Numbered from the stretch's first letter, positions 1 to 8,792 are shown. The stretch is DNA of 64,000 nt from Paenalcaligenes suwonensis (GCF_011290505.1 NZ_JAANPV010000007.1:124001-188000), one strand, 5' to 3'. Numbers and translations are program-made. Notes: generated by a model from the letters alone, not told the origin.

Positions 1-156
1 GATAGGCACTAACATTGCCACACCGTTAATAGGCCCCAAACCAGGCAACACGCCAACAATAGTACCGATGAACGAGCCTATAGCTGCCACCAATAGGTTT
101 ATGCCCGAAAACGCGACGCCAAAACCTATGCCCAAATACGTTAAGGTATCACTCAT
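1..156 (-). CDS. tctA: Tripartite tricarboxylate transporter large permease TctA, 5' part only (gene runs off the left edge)
   Basis: Only the first 52 codons lie in the window. They read MSDTLTYLGIGFGVAFSG and continue with GTIVGVLPGLGPINGVAM, the conserved N-terminal loop of TctA, the roughly 500-residue, 12-TM permease of the TTT family. The ATG at 156 overlaps the tctB stop as ATGA and has AGGAG seven bases upstream. The in-frame ATG at 162 lies too close to that site. It would form the transport complex with TctB and the periplasmic TctC. Substrate is unknown; citrate-like carboxylates are typical for the family. Confidence 0.9.
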   Translation of the reverse strand, partial: MSDTLTYLGIGFGVAFSGINLLVAAIGSFIGTIVGVLPGLGPINGVAMLVPI

Positions 157-599
157 AGCCATTCTCCTAAGATGCCATGCGGCAAGACTACGTCTAAGGC
201 CAAGTCAAACAACAAGAACAAGCCCACACCCATACCTACACCACCTATTACGGCTTGCTTCCATGAAGCGCCAAATAAGCGCCCCACTACAATGGCCATC
301 AACGCCGTTGCGACAATAAAGCCTAGCCATTGAAACAGCCATGCATACGCTGCCAACACACCCACCATCGCCACAATACGTGCTGTAGCACCTGGGGGAT
401 TAGCCGCCACTTCGCCACCACCTTTCACAATCAATCTCAACCCACAGAGGGCAATAATGAATGCCAAAAGTAACGGGAAAGCCTTAGGCCCTACAGGCTC
501 GTACGAAAATGGCGGCTCTAAGTCATAACCGAAAGCCGTAATTAAGGCGGCAAAAACCAGCGCGCTCACACCTAGCACGCGATTATTTAGCGTTATCAT
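153..599 (-). CDS. tctB: Tripartite tricarboxylate transporter small permease TctB
   Basis: The 148-residue product has four hydrophobic segments, near residues 8-22, 40-58, 80-98 and 115-138, the size and layout of the TctB subunit of TTT transporters. It sits between the binding-protein gene tctC and tctA and is coupled to tctA by a 4-base stop/start overlap. Identification rests on topology, length and gene order, since TctB sequences are poorly conserved. A terminator-like hairpin lies just upstream, so the permease genes are probably expressed less than tctC. Confidence 0.85.
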   Translation of the reverse strand: MITLNNRVLGVSALVFAALITAFGYDLEPPFSYEPVGPKAFPLLLAFIIALCGLRLIVKGGGEVAANPPGATARIVAMVGVLAAYAWLFQWLGFIVATALMAIVVGRLFGASWKQAVIGGVGMGVGLFLLFDLALDVVLPHGILGEWL

Positions 600-635
600 G
601 AAGATCTCCTGATCCTCCCGCCCTCGTGTGGCAGG

Positions 636-669
636 ATAAAAAGAGGCCCGGCAATAGCGATACCGGGCC
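636..669 (-). terminator. Intra-operon terminator-like hairpin between tctC and tctB
   Basis: On the minus strand a 7-bp G+C stem (GGCCCGG / CCGGGCC, loop 11 nt) is followed by TCTTTTTA, the form of an intrinsic terminator. It lies after the tctC stop (684) and before the tctB start (599). Partial termination here would give more binding protein than permease, a common arrangement for solute-binding-protein transporters. The function is inferred from shape. Confidence 0.7.
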
Positions 670-683
670 CAAGGGGGTCAGAG

Positions 684-1679
684 TTATTTTTTGATCAGAC
701 CAAAAGAGTCGGCCAACTCACGATACTCCACCACTTGGTCTTTCACGTAAGTGTCCAGCTCTGCGCCTGTCATATTGAATGGGAACAGCCCTTGTTGTTG
801 CTGTAATTGTGCAAATTCGGGGCTTTGCATCAATGTATCGAAAGCTGCCACCCACCACTGATATTGCTCGTCAGAGACTTTTGGCCCCACGTAAAAGCCG
901 CGGATAATTGGCCATTCAATATCAAAGCCCTGCTCTTTTGCCGTTGGCACAGCGGCCAACGCACCATCTAAGCGTTTATCGTTAAAAACGGCCAGTACTC
1001 GTATAGGAGCACCACCTTCTAACATGGTATAGGCTTCGGCTGCATCACCCATATAGGCTTGGATATGACCACCGCGCAAAGCAGTCATCGCCTCACCACC
1101 ACCTTCAAACGCCACAAAACGCATTCTGCGGAAGTCCACATCGGCTGCGCGTGCCGTTAAGGCCGCCTTCATCCAATCTTGTCCACCCACAGAACCGCCT
1201 GCCCCTAATACAATTTTGGTTGGGTCGGCTTTAAATGCAGCCATCAACGAACCCAAATCTTGGAATGGCGAATCATCACGCACAATCGCCACGCCGTAGT
1301 CACTACCAATAGAAGCCACCCAACGCACATCGTTTTCAGAGTACTTACCAAACTTGCCTTGAGCCAAGTTCAATAAGGAGCCACCCGAAAAAGCGGTAAT
1401 AGCATTAGGATCGCTCGCGCGCTGCGCCACAATGTGGTTATAGGCTACAGCCCCTACACCACCTGGCATATAAATCGTGCGCATGGGGTTTTCCAACCCA
1501 CCAGTTTCTAGAAATCCATTCACTGCCACACGACACGTTAGGTCAAAACCACCACCCGGTTGTGCCGGAGCAATACATTCAGGCTTAGACGGTTGTTGAG
1601 CCTGTACCGCCATCGCCAGACCACTTAAGCCAATCATGCTGCTTACCAGCAGCGTACGAAGCGTAGTGCGTGTTGCCAT
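684..1679 (-). CDS. tctC: Periplasmic tripartite tricarboxylate binding protein TctC (Bug family)
   Basis: The 331-residue protein is the periplasmic solute receptor of the TctABC system. It opens with a signal peptide (MATRTTLRTLLVSS, hydrophobic core, AVQAQ cleavage region). The mature protein begins with ECIAPAQPGGGFDLTCR, the ligand-binding loop of Bug/TctC proteins. The start at 1679 is preferred over an upstream in-frame start at 1745 because GGAGATG precedes it and the signal peptide begins there. Length fits the family (about 320-330). It stands between the TctDE regulators and TctB, so the operon probably senses and imports the same carboxylate. Confidence 0.9.
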   Translation of the reverse strand: MATRTTLRTLLVSSMIGLSGLAMAVQAQQPSKPECIAPAQPGGGFDLTCRVAVNGFLETGGLENPMRTIYMPGGVGAVAYNHIVAQRASDPNAITAFSGGSLLNLAQGKFGKYSENDVRWVASIGSDYGVAIVRDDSPFQDLGSLMAAFKADPTKIVLGAGGSVGGQDWMKAALTARAADVDFRRMRFVAFEGGGEAMTALRGGHIQAYMGDAAEAYTMLEGGAPIRVLAVFNDKRLDGALAAVPTAKEQGFDIEWPIIRGFYVGPKVSDEQYQWWVAAFDTLMQSPEFAQLQQQQGLFPFNMTGAELDTYVKDQVVEYRELADSFGLIKK

Positions 1680-1790
1680 GTCATCTCCAGATAGTCCATC
1701 GTTGTTGTAGTACACGCACCTTAACGTAGCGAAGCTTTCACTCACCTTTCAGTTTATGCAGTATTTGCTACCAACAAGGGTATTCCCCAA

Positions 1791-3203
1791 TCATTTAAGT
1801 AATAAAGGTGCAGGGTAAAAGCGCAACTCAATCACTAAACCCTTTTCATCTTTTCCCATTGAAAGGTGCATGCTAGCGTGGTGTAGATGTGCTGTGGCCT
1901 GCACAATCGCCAAGCCTAATCCTGAACCTTGTTGTGCTTTACCAGCTTCGCCGCGCCTAAATCTATGGCCTGCTTTAGCCCTATCGGCTTCACTCATACC
2001 CGGCCCATCGTCCTCAACACGCAGCACACACAGGCCGCCACTCATAACCACGGCTACTGTAATCGTGGCTCCTTTAGGGCAATACTTGATGGCGTTACTC
2101 ACCATGTTGGTTAACGCTTGCAGTAATAACCAATGCACCCCTGCTACGCGTACCGGCGCGTCGGGTAGCTCTAAGCCTAAGTCTTGTTTTTTAGAGCGCG
2201 CTAGACTCCATAGATCATCCACCACTTCTGCCGCCACTTGGCATATATCTACAGTGCCCAACGCCGCTTTGGTACGTAATTGATCAGCCGCATCGTGCAC
2301 GCGCGACAACGCCACTAACTGGTGCGTCATTTGCACAGTGTTGTTCAGCCGCGTTTGTATGGCGTCTAGCACCTCTTTCATTTCGTCGGTTTTAGCCAGG
2401 GTGTGCGCATAGTCCACCTGCGTGAGCAACACGGCTAAGGGCGTTTTCAGCTGGTGTGAGGCGTCATCTAAAAACTGCTGCTGTTCACGAGACTTCAGGG
2501 CATAACGTTCCATATGCAGGTTAATTGTCTGCACCAATGGTCTTACCTCTAACGGCAATCTGCTTTCATCTATAGGCTGCAGGTTGTCAGAAGCACGTAA
2601 ACGCACCGCTTCGCTCGTTTTACGTAAGGGGCGTAACGCTAACAAGGTACCGCCCAAAATCAATAAAACAAACAAACTTAAGGTAGCCACATCTTGGATG
2701 AGATTCTGTAGCAGCACCTTATTGATAAAGGCATTGCGATCGCTCACATTCTCGCCAGCTTGAATAATGATGCGACTATCTTGATAGGTGTTTAAGCGCC
2801 CACCCGATGGGATAATCACCGTCGCTATACGCAAAGGTTCGCCCAAGTAGTGGGCGTTATAAAACACCGGTTTATTGTTTTGCAGTGGCTCTGCTGGTAA
2901 GGGGATGCCAGTAAAACCAATTTCAGACAGCCCATCCTCCGTTGCCACACGGAAATACACTTGGCTGCTAATGGTGTATTCCATGAATTCCATCATGTAG
3001 TAGGACTGCTCCATCGCCAAGCCACCACTAATGGTACGCACATTAGCTTCCATGGACTTCAACGCGCCTGCTAAGGCTCTATCAAAGGCAGTGTTCACCT
3101 GCTCGCTTAGCTCTACGCTAGACACCACCACAGACACGCCAGAAATCACTACCGCTGCAGGTATTAATATAGACAGCAGCGTAGAACGTAAGCTACTAAA
3201 CAT
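1791..3203 (-). CDS. tctE: Sensor histidine kinase TctE-like, partner of the adjacent response regulator
   Basis: A membrane histidine kinase of about 470 residues. One TM segment lies near residues 9-29 and a second near 170-190, flanking a periplasmic TctE-type sensor domain. These are followed by a HisKA box with the phospho-acceptor His in ASHQLKTPLAVL (about residue 250) and an HATPase domain with N, G1 and G2 motifs (LTNMVSNAIKYCPKG, DDGPGM, GSGLGLAIVQ). The ATG at 3203 has GGAG nine bases upstream; an in-frame ATG at 3221 is also possible. It lies just downstream of its response regulator and upstream of tctC, the arrangement known for TctDE control of tricarboxylate uptake. Confidence 0.88.
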   Translation of the reverse strand: MFSSLRSTLLSILIPAAVVISGVSVVVSSVELSEQVNTAFDRALAGALKSMEANVRTISGGLAMEQSYYMMEFMEYTISSQVYFRVATEDGLSEIGFTGIPLPAEPLQNNKPVFYNAHYLGEPLRIATVIIPSGGRLNTYQDSRIIIQAGENVSDRNAFINKVLLQNLIQDVATLSLFVLLILGGTLLALRPLRKTSEAVRLRASDNLQPIDESRLPLEVRPLVQTINLHMERYALKSREQQQFLDDASHQLKTPLAVLLTQVDYAHTLAKTDEMKEVLDAIQTRLNNTVQMTHQLVALSRVHDAADQLRTKAALGTVDICQVAAEVVDDLWSLARSKKQDLGLELPDAPVRVAGVHWLLLQALTNMVSNAIKYCPKGATITVAVVMSGGLCVLRVEDDGPGMSEADRAKAGHRFRRGEAGKAQQGSGLGLAIVQATAHLHHASMHLSMGKDEKGLVIELRFYPAPLLLK

Positions 3204-3235
3204 GGGTATGCGCTCCGGCATCAGCGACGGCTTTC

Positions 3236-3919
3236 TTACAAGACGGCTTCATCTGCGGGCTCTAAACAGTAGCCTACGCCACGTAACGTACTGATCTGTA
3301 CATCCGAATGCTGCAGCTTCTTACGCAACCTATGGATCAGCACTTCTATAGCTTCAATATTAATTTCCTCTACATCCTGATCGTTTAAGCGATCCAGAAT
3401 ATATTTTTTATTAACCGGCTCGCCGCTACGCTGCACCAAGATACGCAGCACTTCAGCTTCACGCGGTGATACGGACAACGTTGCACCCTCTAAGGTAAAA
3501 CGTTTCGATGAAAGGTCATACGCCAATCCAGCACAGGCCATGCGAGGCTTATCTTTACCCCGGCTACGCCGTATTAATGCATTAACACGCGCCACCAACT
3601 CTTCTATTTGAAATGGTTTAGGTAAGAAGTCATCGGCGCCGCACTCTAGGCTTTCCACCCGTTCTTGCAACGAGTCGCGTGCTGTCAGTATGAGCACCGG
3701 CGTACGGTTATCGTTAGAACGCAAACGTTCCAACACCGTACGCCCGTCTAAACCCGGCAAACCCAAATCCAGTACTAGCGCATCAAACTCTTCTACTTGT
3801 AAACGATGATGCGCCACCAACCCGTCGTTTGCCCACTCTACCGCGAAGCCTTTTTTCTCTAGGCTACGGGTAAGCCATAGCGCCAGATCTGGCTCATCTT
3901 CTATAAGTAAGATACGCAT
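3236..3919 (-). CDS. tctD: Response regulator TctD-like (OmpR/PhoB family)
   Basis: The 227-residue protein has an N-terminal receiver domain: acidic pair IEDEPD near residues 6-11, phospho-acceptor Asp in ALVLDLGLPG at about 51, Lys in PKPF at about 101. A C-terminal OmpR-type winged helix ends in IEVLIHRLRKKL and TLRGVGYCLE. It is first in the tctDECBA order, so it probably activates the transporter genes when phosphorylated by TctE. The 14-base gap to tctE indicates co-transcription. Confidence 0.9.
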   Translation of the reverse strand: MRILLIEDEPDLALWLTRSLEKKGFAVEWANDGLVAHHRLQVEEFDALVLDLGLPGLDGRTVLERLRSNDNRTPVLILTARDSLQERVESLECGADDFLPKPFQIEELVARVNALIRRSRGKDKPRMACAGLAYDLSSKRFTLEGATLSVSPREAEVLRILVQRSGEPVNKKYILDRLNDQDVEEINIEAIEVLIHRLRKKLQHSDVQISTLRGVGYCLEPADEAVL

Positions 3920-4089
3920 GATGCTGTCCCAACACCCATTTAAAAGTACGTTATTGTCGACACTATCATAGCCAACCTATGAAATGCACTCGTACTTTTA
4001 CAGAAATTTCGCTGCCATGGCTGTTTCTAATGCTTCAATTCGTGACATAGTGTGTGCTTTGCTAAAACCCCATACAGCCTGCGCAAAAT

Positions 4090-4120
4090 AAAAGGGCCGC
4101 TGTCATAGCGGCCCTTTTTT
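4090..4120. terminator. Bidirectional intrinsic terminator
   Basis: An 11-bp stem AAAGGGCCGCT / AGCGGCCCTTT with a 5-nt loop is followed by T6 on the plus strand and by TTTTATTTT on the minus strand. It lies just downstream of the DUF4387 gene (minus strand) and upstream of tctD, so its main use is to end the AtuA/DUF4387 transcript. The rest of 3920-4143 holds no gene; it presumably contains the tctD promoter. Confidence 0.85.
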
Positions 4121-4143
4121 ACCTACACTCGCTCATCAAGGTA

Positions 4144-4473
4144 CTAGCCATTCAGAGCAGGCACTTCTATATCTAAAAATGGCGCATATTGTTGCGCACC
4201 AAAGATATCGCCATCCCCTGCACTACCGCTAGGTTTTTTGCGCAAAATACTAAACTTAATCGCATACGCAGGATCATACTCAACGAAATCCGACACCTGC
4301 TCCACCGGTATATTCAGAATTGTTGCCACATGCGCTTTACTCAGCACTTGTGCTTTTTTTACGTGCTCGTAAGTGCGTGCCTCACGGAAAATAATGTCGA
4401 ACGTAATCTTGTCTGTCCCTGCATTCTTACTACGTATTGTTTTTGCCAGCTCTGAAATTTTTACAGTTTTCAT
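4144..4473 (-). CDS. DUF4387 family protein, partner of AtuA-type protein
   Basis: The 109-residue protein starts MKTVKISELAKTIRSKNAG and has the FDIIFREARTYEHVKKA block typical of DUF4387. In many proteobacteria this small protein is encoded directly after, or fused to, an AtuA/DUF1446 protein, as here (14-base gap). The pair is thought to act as one enzyme or complex in degradation of an organic acid or terpenoid, but no reaction is established to my knowledge. It is the last gene of its transcript, followed by a strong terminator. Confidence 0.85.
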   Translation of the reverse strand: MKTVKISELAKTIRSKNAGTDKITFDIIFREARTYEHVKKAQVLSKAHVATILNIPVEQVSDFVEYDPAYAIKFSILRKKPSGSAGDGDIFGAQQYAPFLDIEVPALNG

Positions 4474-4487
4474 AGTTTCACCTTAAT

Positions 4488-5849
4488 TTAGTCAACCATC
4501 TCAGTAAATGTAGGGAACAACTCCAATGGATCATCCACGGCCATTGTGTGATTTAAGGTCCATTCGTACGCGGCGCTCGCTTGCATTACCTCATCAAAAA
4601 TAAAGGAAACGCCCCCGGCTGTGCCTTTAACCTCAGGCAAACGCGCATAGAACAATTGGCGAGTACCCGTCAATGCCACCTCTTCAGCCATTTCTTTAGT
4701 CGCGGCAACACCTTGCACCACTACCATCAGTTCATGCGATGGCTGGTCTTTTAAAGGCTCCATCTCACCCATAATGCCGTTACGACCAAAAACGTTGTAA
4801 TGCAATGACCAACCGCTATCACCAAATTTCTCACGCACTTGCTCACGCGCCCACTCAATCACCTTGTCTACATTGGCAATAGTGTAAGGATCACGTATAC
4901 CTGCCATACCCACAAAGCGCTCACCTATCTTTCCTGAACCCTCTAGTTTGACCCTGAACTCCTGTGCTGGCGTAAACATCATCCCGGTCACCCCAGTCGT
5001 TTTTTCGCTGAGCTGTTCATAGCGGCAATTTGTCATGTCCAATAGACCACCAGCCACATACTCATGAAAAGGGTTGGCGCGTTCGTACATGGCATGCCCG
5101 GCTACCGACGCAACAGTACAGCGCTGCTCTGGAAGCATGGCTGTCACGGTTACACGATCCTGAGTGATCTCACCAATGACCGTTTCTTTGGCTCCGTATG
5201 GTTCCGCACAAAACGAAGCACACTCCAGTACCTTGCCTAAATAGTAAGACTCAGCTTCAGGAAAACCATGCAATAACGCGGGAGCCGCAAAAATGGCACT
5301 GTCTGAACTGCGGCCGCCAATCACCACATCACAACCTTGCTTCAGTAGCTCCATGAAGGGATGCACACCAGCTACCGCTACAATGCGCTCTGTGGAGTCT
5401 AAGATCTCTTCTGTTAAGGCGTCCCTAGCATCCAAGCCAGCCACAACAGAACCCGAGCGTATCTTGCCACGCACCACTTCTTTATCAACTTCCGAATAAA
5501 ACCACCCCAGCTTAAACGCTGGCAACTGGTGTTTTTTGGCCAGATTACGAATGATTTCTACATACATGTCTACTCTGCTGTTGCTACCCGTATCACCAGC
5601 AGAACCAATAATCATCGGTTTATTATTTTTTCTGGCGGCCAACAGCATAATTTCCAGATCATGCTCTTGCCATGCCCGTGGGCTTGCACACGTATCCGAG
5701 CCCAATGGCCCTGGACCTATATCATCACTGCCTGAATCTGCCGCGATAATGTCTGGGTTTTCCGCCACACCCAACGCAAAGCTTCCCGGCTTAAGTGGTG
5801 CGAAACCCAAGTGCCCATTTGGGCAAGCGATAGTTAATGATTTTTTCAT
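4488..5849 (-). CDS. AtuA family protein (DUF1446, acyclic terpene utilisation type)
   Basis: The 453-residue protein opens MKKSLTIACPNGHLGFAPL, then has ADSGSDDIGPGPLGSD, MIIGSAGDTGSN, VVIGGRSSDSAIFAAP and DMTNCRYEQL, all signatures of the AtuA/DUF1446 family. The start at 5849 is set by AGGAGGGT eight bases upstream. A member is needed for acyclic terpene (citronellol) use in Pseudomonas, but many paralogues occur with Bug/TRAP transporters and probably act on other acids. Its divergent neighbour is a TRAP-like permease and a GntR regulator lies nearby, so I infer one locus for uptake and breakdown of an unidentified compound. Confidence 0.88.
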   Translation of the reverse strand: MKKSLTIACPNGHLGFAPLKPGSFALGVAENPDIIAADSGSDDIGPGPLGSDTCASPRAWQEHDLEIMLLAARKNNKPMIIGSAGDTGSNSRVDMYVEIIRNLAKKHQLPAFKLGWFYSEVDKEVVRGKIRSGSVVAGLDARDALTEEILDSTERIVAVAGVHPFMELLKQGCDVVIGGRSSDSAIFAAPALLHGFPEAESYYLGKVLECASFCAEPYGAKETVIGEITQDRVTVTAMLPEQRCTVASVAGHAMYERANPFHEYVAGGLLDMTNCRYEQLSEKTTGVTGMMFTPAQEFRVKLEGSGKIGERFVGMAGIRDPYTIANVDKVIEWAREQVREKFGDSGWSLHYNVFGRNGIMGEMEPLKDQPSHELMVVVQGVAATKEMAEEVALTGTRQLFYARLPEVKGTAGGVSFIFDEVMQASAAYEWTLNHTMAVDDPLELFPTFTEMVD

Positions 5850-6179
5850 GACAAGTACCCTCCTAATAAAGTGGTTATAACCACTATAGAATAATAAGGA
5901 TACCAAAGCAAGTCAACCATACGACCCTATGCTAGACAGCGCATATCCACTTCACAAAACAAAATAAAAAATAACACTCAATAAAATCAATGAATTAATA
6001 ACAAAACCCACCGATAACAATGCGTCTATTCATAAAAAACCTCCTTTTTTGTGTGTATTTATCTTCACAAGTGGATATAACATGTTCTAACATACGTACA
6101 TCACCACAGTAGTGATACCACAAAAAATCTGCATCACTGACGTGATTGATACAGAAATAATGACGGAGATACCTTTTTT
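5850..6179. promoter_or_regulatory. Divergent promoter region of the AtuA and permease genes, with palindromes
   Basis: This A+T-rich 330-base region has no gene. It holds a perfect 14-bp palindrome, GTGGTTATAACCAC (5871-5884), next to the AtuA ribosome-binding site. It also has a split inverted repeat ATATCCACTT (5943-5952) / AAGTGGATAT (6069-6078) and, near the permease start, ATCAC-TGAC-GTGAT (6133-6146). The first resembles GGT-TA-ACC type operators of HutC-subfamily GntR regulators, one of which is encoded at 7869-8624. Assigning it to that regulator is inference. Confidence 0.55.
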
Positions 6180-7544
6180 ATGATCCCAACAGCCTTGCTG
6201 CTCATCGTAGCGCTGCTTGCTTTTGTGTCAGTGCTTTTTCTCTTTGCTAAACGCCCCATGTACGAAATCATGGCGTTGTCCTTAGTGGCCATTGTTGCCG
6301 CTACCGGGCAATGGCACGCCTTCACGGACTATCTGCTGTTCCCGGCACAAAGCACGCTATTTTTTACCATTTTTGCTTTTTTAGTGCTTGCTGAAGTCTT
6401 TGACTCCACAAATGCTGTCGCTAAGATTGTTAAAATTCTCTTGCCTATTATTGGTAGGCTACCTGGCGGTGCAGGTTACGTAGCCCTAGTTTCCAGCACG
6501 TTTATGGCCACGCTCTCGGGAAGTGGCCCTGGTAACGTTGCCGCTGTAGGTGTTTTCACTATTCCATTAATGAAACGCACGGGCTTTAGCCCTCACCTCG
6601 CCGCAACCACAGAAATGTCTGCGGGTATGCTAGGCAACATCATTCCCCCCGCTGGTATCATTTTTTTGTCTTTTGGTATTTATGATGCCTTTGCCCCCAA
6701 CAGCATCACCATAGGAAGTTGGCTATTAGCCTCGTATGCGATTGGAGGGTGGTTTATTTTGCAACGCATTTTGACACTGGCGGCGCTTTGCAAAATATAC
6801 CGCATGCAACCCATACCCAAAGCAGAACTGCCCGACCTCAAGGTAGCCTTAAAAGAGGGCTGGCATGCACTGCTACTACCAGTCTTTATCCTCGTCCCTA
6901 TCTTAAGCTCAGCGCTATTTAAAGACTTTTTAATCCTGCGCTTAGGCGTAGAGGGTGAGAAGGCATTCTCTGCCGCCGCCCTGATGTTTACTCCTGGTAT
7001 TGCCGCTGCCTACACTCTTTTTATTAGTCGTCATAACACAGACGCAAGCCGACTGACATTGGCAAACCTCAGTCACTACCTAGGCAAAGCCCTTAGCAAG
7101 ATTGTGCCCGTAGCGGCAACCATTTATTTTGCCTATGCACTGTCTCAAGCGTTTTTGGGCATGGGCGCTAATGATGAAATCCAAGCATGGTTTGTATCAC
7201 TTAACTTAAACACCACGGCGCTCGCCATTATTTTGCCGCTTTTCTTTTGCTTATTGGGCATGATTTTGCCTGGCTCTGCACAAATCGCCATTTTAGGTAG
7301 CGCCATGATTGGTGCTGTGGCCGCCATAGGTGGTGAGGCCAAACTACTGGCTTTGTTGCTACCTGCGATGACAGGAGCCCTAGAGGGGATGACCCCCCCC
7401 TTAGCATTGGGCTTGTTTATCGCTATGGGTATAGCAGGCTCGGATTTTCTGAAAACCGTACAACTGGCGTTAGTGTGGATTGCCTTGCATCTACTCACCT
7501 CGATGCTACTACTTGCTGGACTTCTTCCTATCTACTTTGCTTAA
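6180..7544 (+). CDS. TRAP-type (DctM-like) large permease family protein
   Basis: The 454-residue protein consists almost entirely of TM segments (about 11-12). It contains the TRAP large-subunit signature around residues 110-165: SGSGPGNVAAVGVFTIPLMK, then TTEMSAGMLGNIIPPAG. A similar glycine/proline-rich block repeats in the second half (SAQIAILGSAMIGAVAA, LEGMTPPLALGLFIAMG), as expected for the inverted-repeat fold. GGAGAT lies nine bases before the ATG. No TRAP binding protein is encoded next to it, so it may work with a distant one or alone. The divergent AtuA gene suggests it imports that pathway's substrate. Confidence 0.75.
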   Translation: MIPTALLLIVALLAFVSVLFLFAKRPMYEIMALSLVAIVAATGQWHAFTDYLLFPAQSTLFFTIFAFLVLAEVFDSTNAVAKIVKILLPIIGRLPGGAGYVALVSSTFMATLSGSGPGNVAAVGVFTIPLMKRTGFSPHLAATTEMSAGMLGNIIPPAGIIFLSFGIYDAFAPNSITIGSWLLASYAIGGWFILQRILTLAALCKIYRMQPIPKAELPDLKVALKEGWHALLLPVFILVPILSSALFKDFLILRLGVEGEKAFSAAALMFTPGIAAAYTLFISRHNTDASRLTLANLSHYLGKALSKIVPVAATIYFAYALSQAFLGMGANDEIQAWFVSLNLNTTALAIILPLFFCLLGMILPGSAQIAILGSAMIGAVAAIGGEAKLLALLLPAMTGALEGMTPPLALGLFIAMGIAGSDFLKTVQLALVWIALHLLTSMLLLAGLLPIYFA

Positions 7545-7553
7545 GGTGCTGCG

Positions 7554-7814
7554 ATGACCACGATTACACAACGTATTTTTGGCGTACTTGCGACGCTTAC
7601 CCTACTGGCATCGCTTGTCATGGGACTGCTCTTTGCTATCGCCTTGCTGGTAGGAGGTGAGTTGGCTGCCACACTGGCACTACGAGCCCAGCAACTATCA
7701 GGCCTTAGCATGTATCTGGCTACCCTTGCCGTTGCTGTAGGCATACTGTATTTGTATCTTGCCCGTAAACACGAACTCACCTTTAGTATGCCCAGCAAAA
7801 ACACCACCCCCTAG
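7554..7814 (+). CDS. Small two-TM membrane protein downstream of the TRAP-like permease
   Basis: The 86-residue product has two clear TM segments (about residues 11-36 and 50-68) and a short polar C-terminus. It starts nine bases after the permease stop, so it is almost certainly co-transcribed. TRAP systems need a small membrane subunit (DctQ, four TMs). This protein is too short for a typical one but could play a similar helper role. I do not recognise a family. Confidence 0.65.
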   Translation: MTTITQRIFGVLATLTLLASLVMGLLFAIALLVGGELAATLALRAQQLSGLSMYLATLAVAVGILYLYLARKHELTFSMPSKNTTP

Positions 7815-7826
7815 CGATAGATCACT

Positions 7827-7857
7827 CTCGGCATACTGCGTTTTCGCGTGTGCCGAG
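7827..7857. terminator. Hairpin between convergent genes
   Basis: CTCGGCA and TGCCGAG form a stem with further imperfect pairing (CTGCG / CGC) around a TTTT loop, between the stop of the 2-TM protein gene and the stop of the GntR gene. There is no long T tract, so it is only a possible shared terminator. Confidence 0.45.
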
Positions 7858-7868
7858 TTACATAGAGA

Positions 7869-8624
7869 TTATGTGAAGCTGCTGTAGACCGTTCGCTCTG
7901 TAGAGAACTTGTACTTGTCGCCCAAATAATAGGCCAACCTGTACTCAATCGCCTGCTCACTGTGATACAGAATAGAGGTTATTTTTAATACTGGATGCCC
8001 TGTCTCTACCTCTAGTAGCGCAGACATTTCTTGATCTGCCACAATGGCCTCAAAGGTTTGCTTAATACGTAAAGACTGCTGATGTAAACGTATATGCTGC
8101 AACTCCACGGTAGAAAAGGCTCGCTTTTCTTTTTCTGCTTGCTTCGCTAACGCGACAATCGTTTCACCGATATTTTCAGCAAAGTAACTGTCATAAAACA
8201 CAATAGGGGTACCATTGGCTTCCCCTATTAATTGCACATTCAATACCGCTTCATCGGGCCCAGTATGCAACATACTTTCCATCAGTAGGCCAGCAGTAGT
8301 ACGTTCTATACGATGAATGCGTGTTGATCCGGTAGCGCCTAATGCCGACAAGGTCTTTTCAAAACTCACCACTTTTTTCAGGGCTTGGTTGTACTTTTTG
8401 TCCATGACATAGGTACCAGACCCACGCACTCGCTTGATCAACTGAGCTTGCTCAGCCATTTCCACGGCACGTCTTACCGTGATGCGACTCACATCATAGC
8501 GCTCACAGAGCTCTCGCTCTGACGGCATTTTCTCTCCTGGCTGCCACAAGCCTGTTTCTATATTGGCCTTAATGAGAGCGAAAATCTTCTCATAAAGCGG
8601 AACAGCCGAAGCAAAGGTATCCAT
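7869..8624 (-). CDS. GntR family transcriptional regulator, HutC/UTRA type
   Basis: The 251-residue protein has an N-terminal GntR winged helix: LYEKIFALIKANIETGLWQPGEKMPSERELCERYDVSRITVRRAV (given here in segments) spans about residues 10-55. A C-terminal UTRA ligand-binding domain ends with LKITSILYHSEQAIEYRLAYYLGDKYKF. UTRA regulators usually repress a nearby catabolic or transport operon and release DNA when a pathway metabolite binds. It lies convergent to the TRAP-like permease, two genes from the AtuA gene, and is the best candidate regulator for both divergent operons. Confidence 0.88.
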   Translation of the reverse strand: MDTFASAVPLYEKIFALIKANIETGLWQPGEKMPSERELCERYDVSRITVRRAVEMAEQAQLIKRVRGSGTYVMDKKYNQALKKVVSFEKTLSALGATGSTRIHRIERTTAGLLMESMLHTGPDEAVLNVQLIGEANGTPIVFYDSYFAENIGETIVALAKQAEKEKRAFSTVELQHIRLHQQSLRIKQTFEAIVADQEMSALLEVETGHPVLKITSILYHSEQAIEYRLAYYLGDKYKFSTERTVYSSFT

Positions 8625-8792
8625 GCAATAGAATCGTCAAAAATTAATTAAAGCGAAGACATACATCGTTAAGCAGCAAGCGTCCCTATTCTAGCAAAGT
8701 AACGATTCCACTGCTGTAGCAATGGCCCGTAGCATGTCTTTCATAAACGCTCTATCACGATCTCAATTAACAATCCTTTAGTCTGTATCAAG

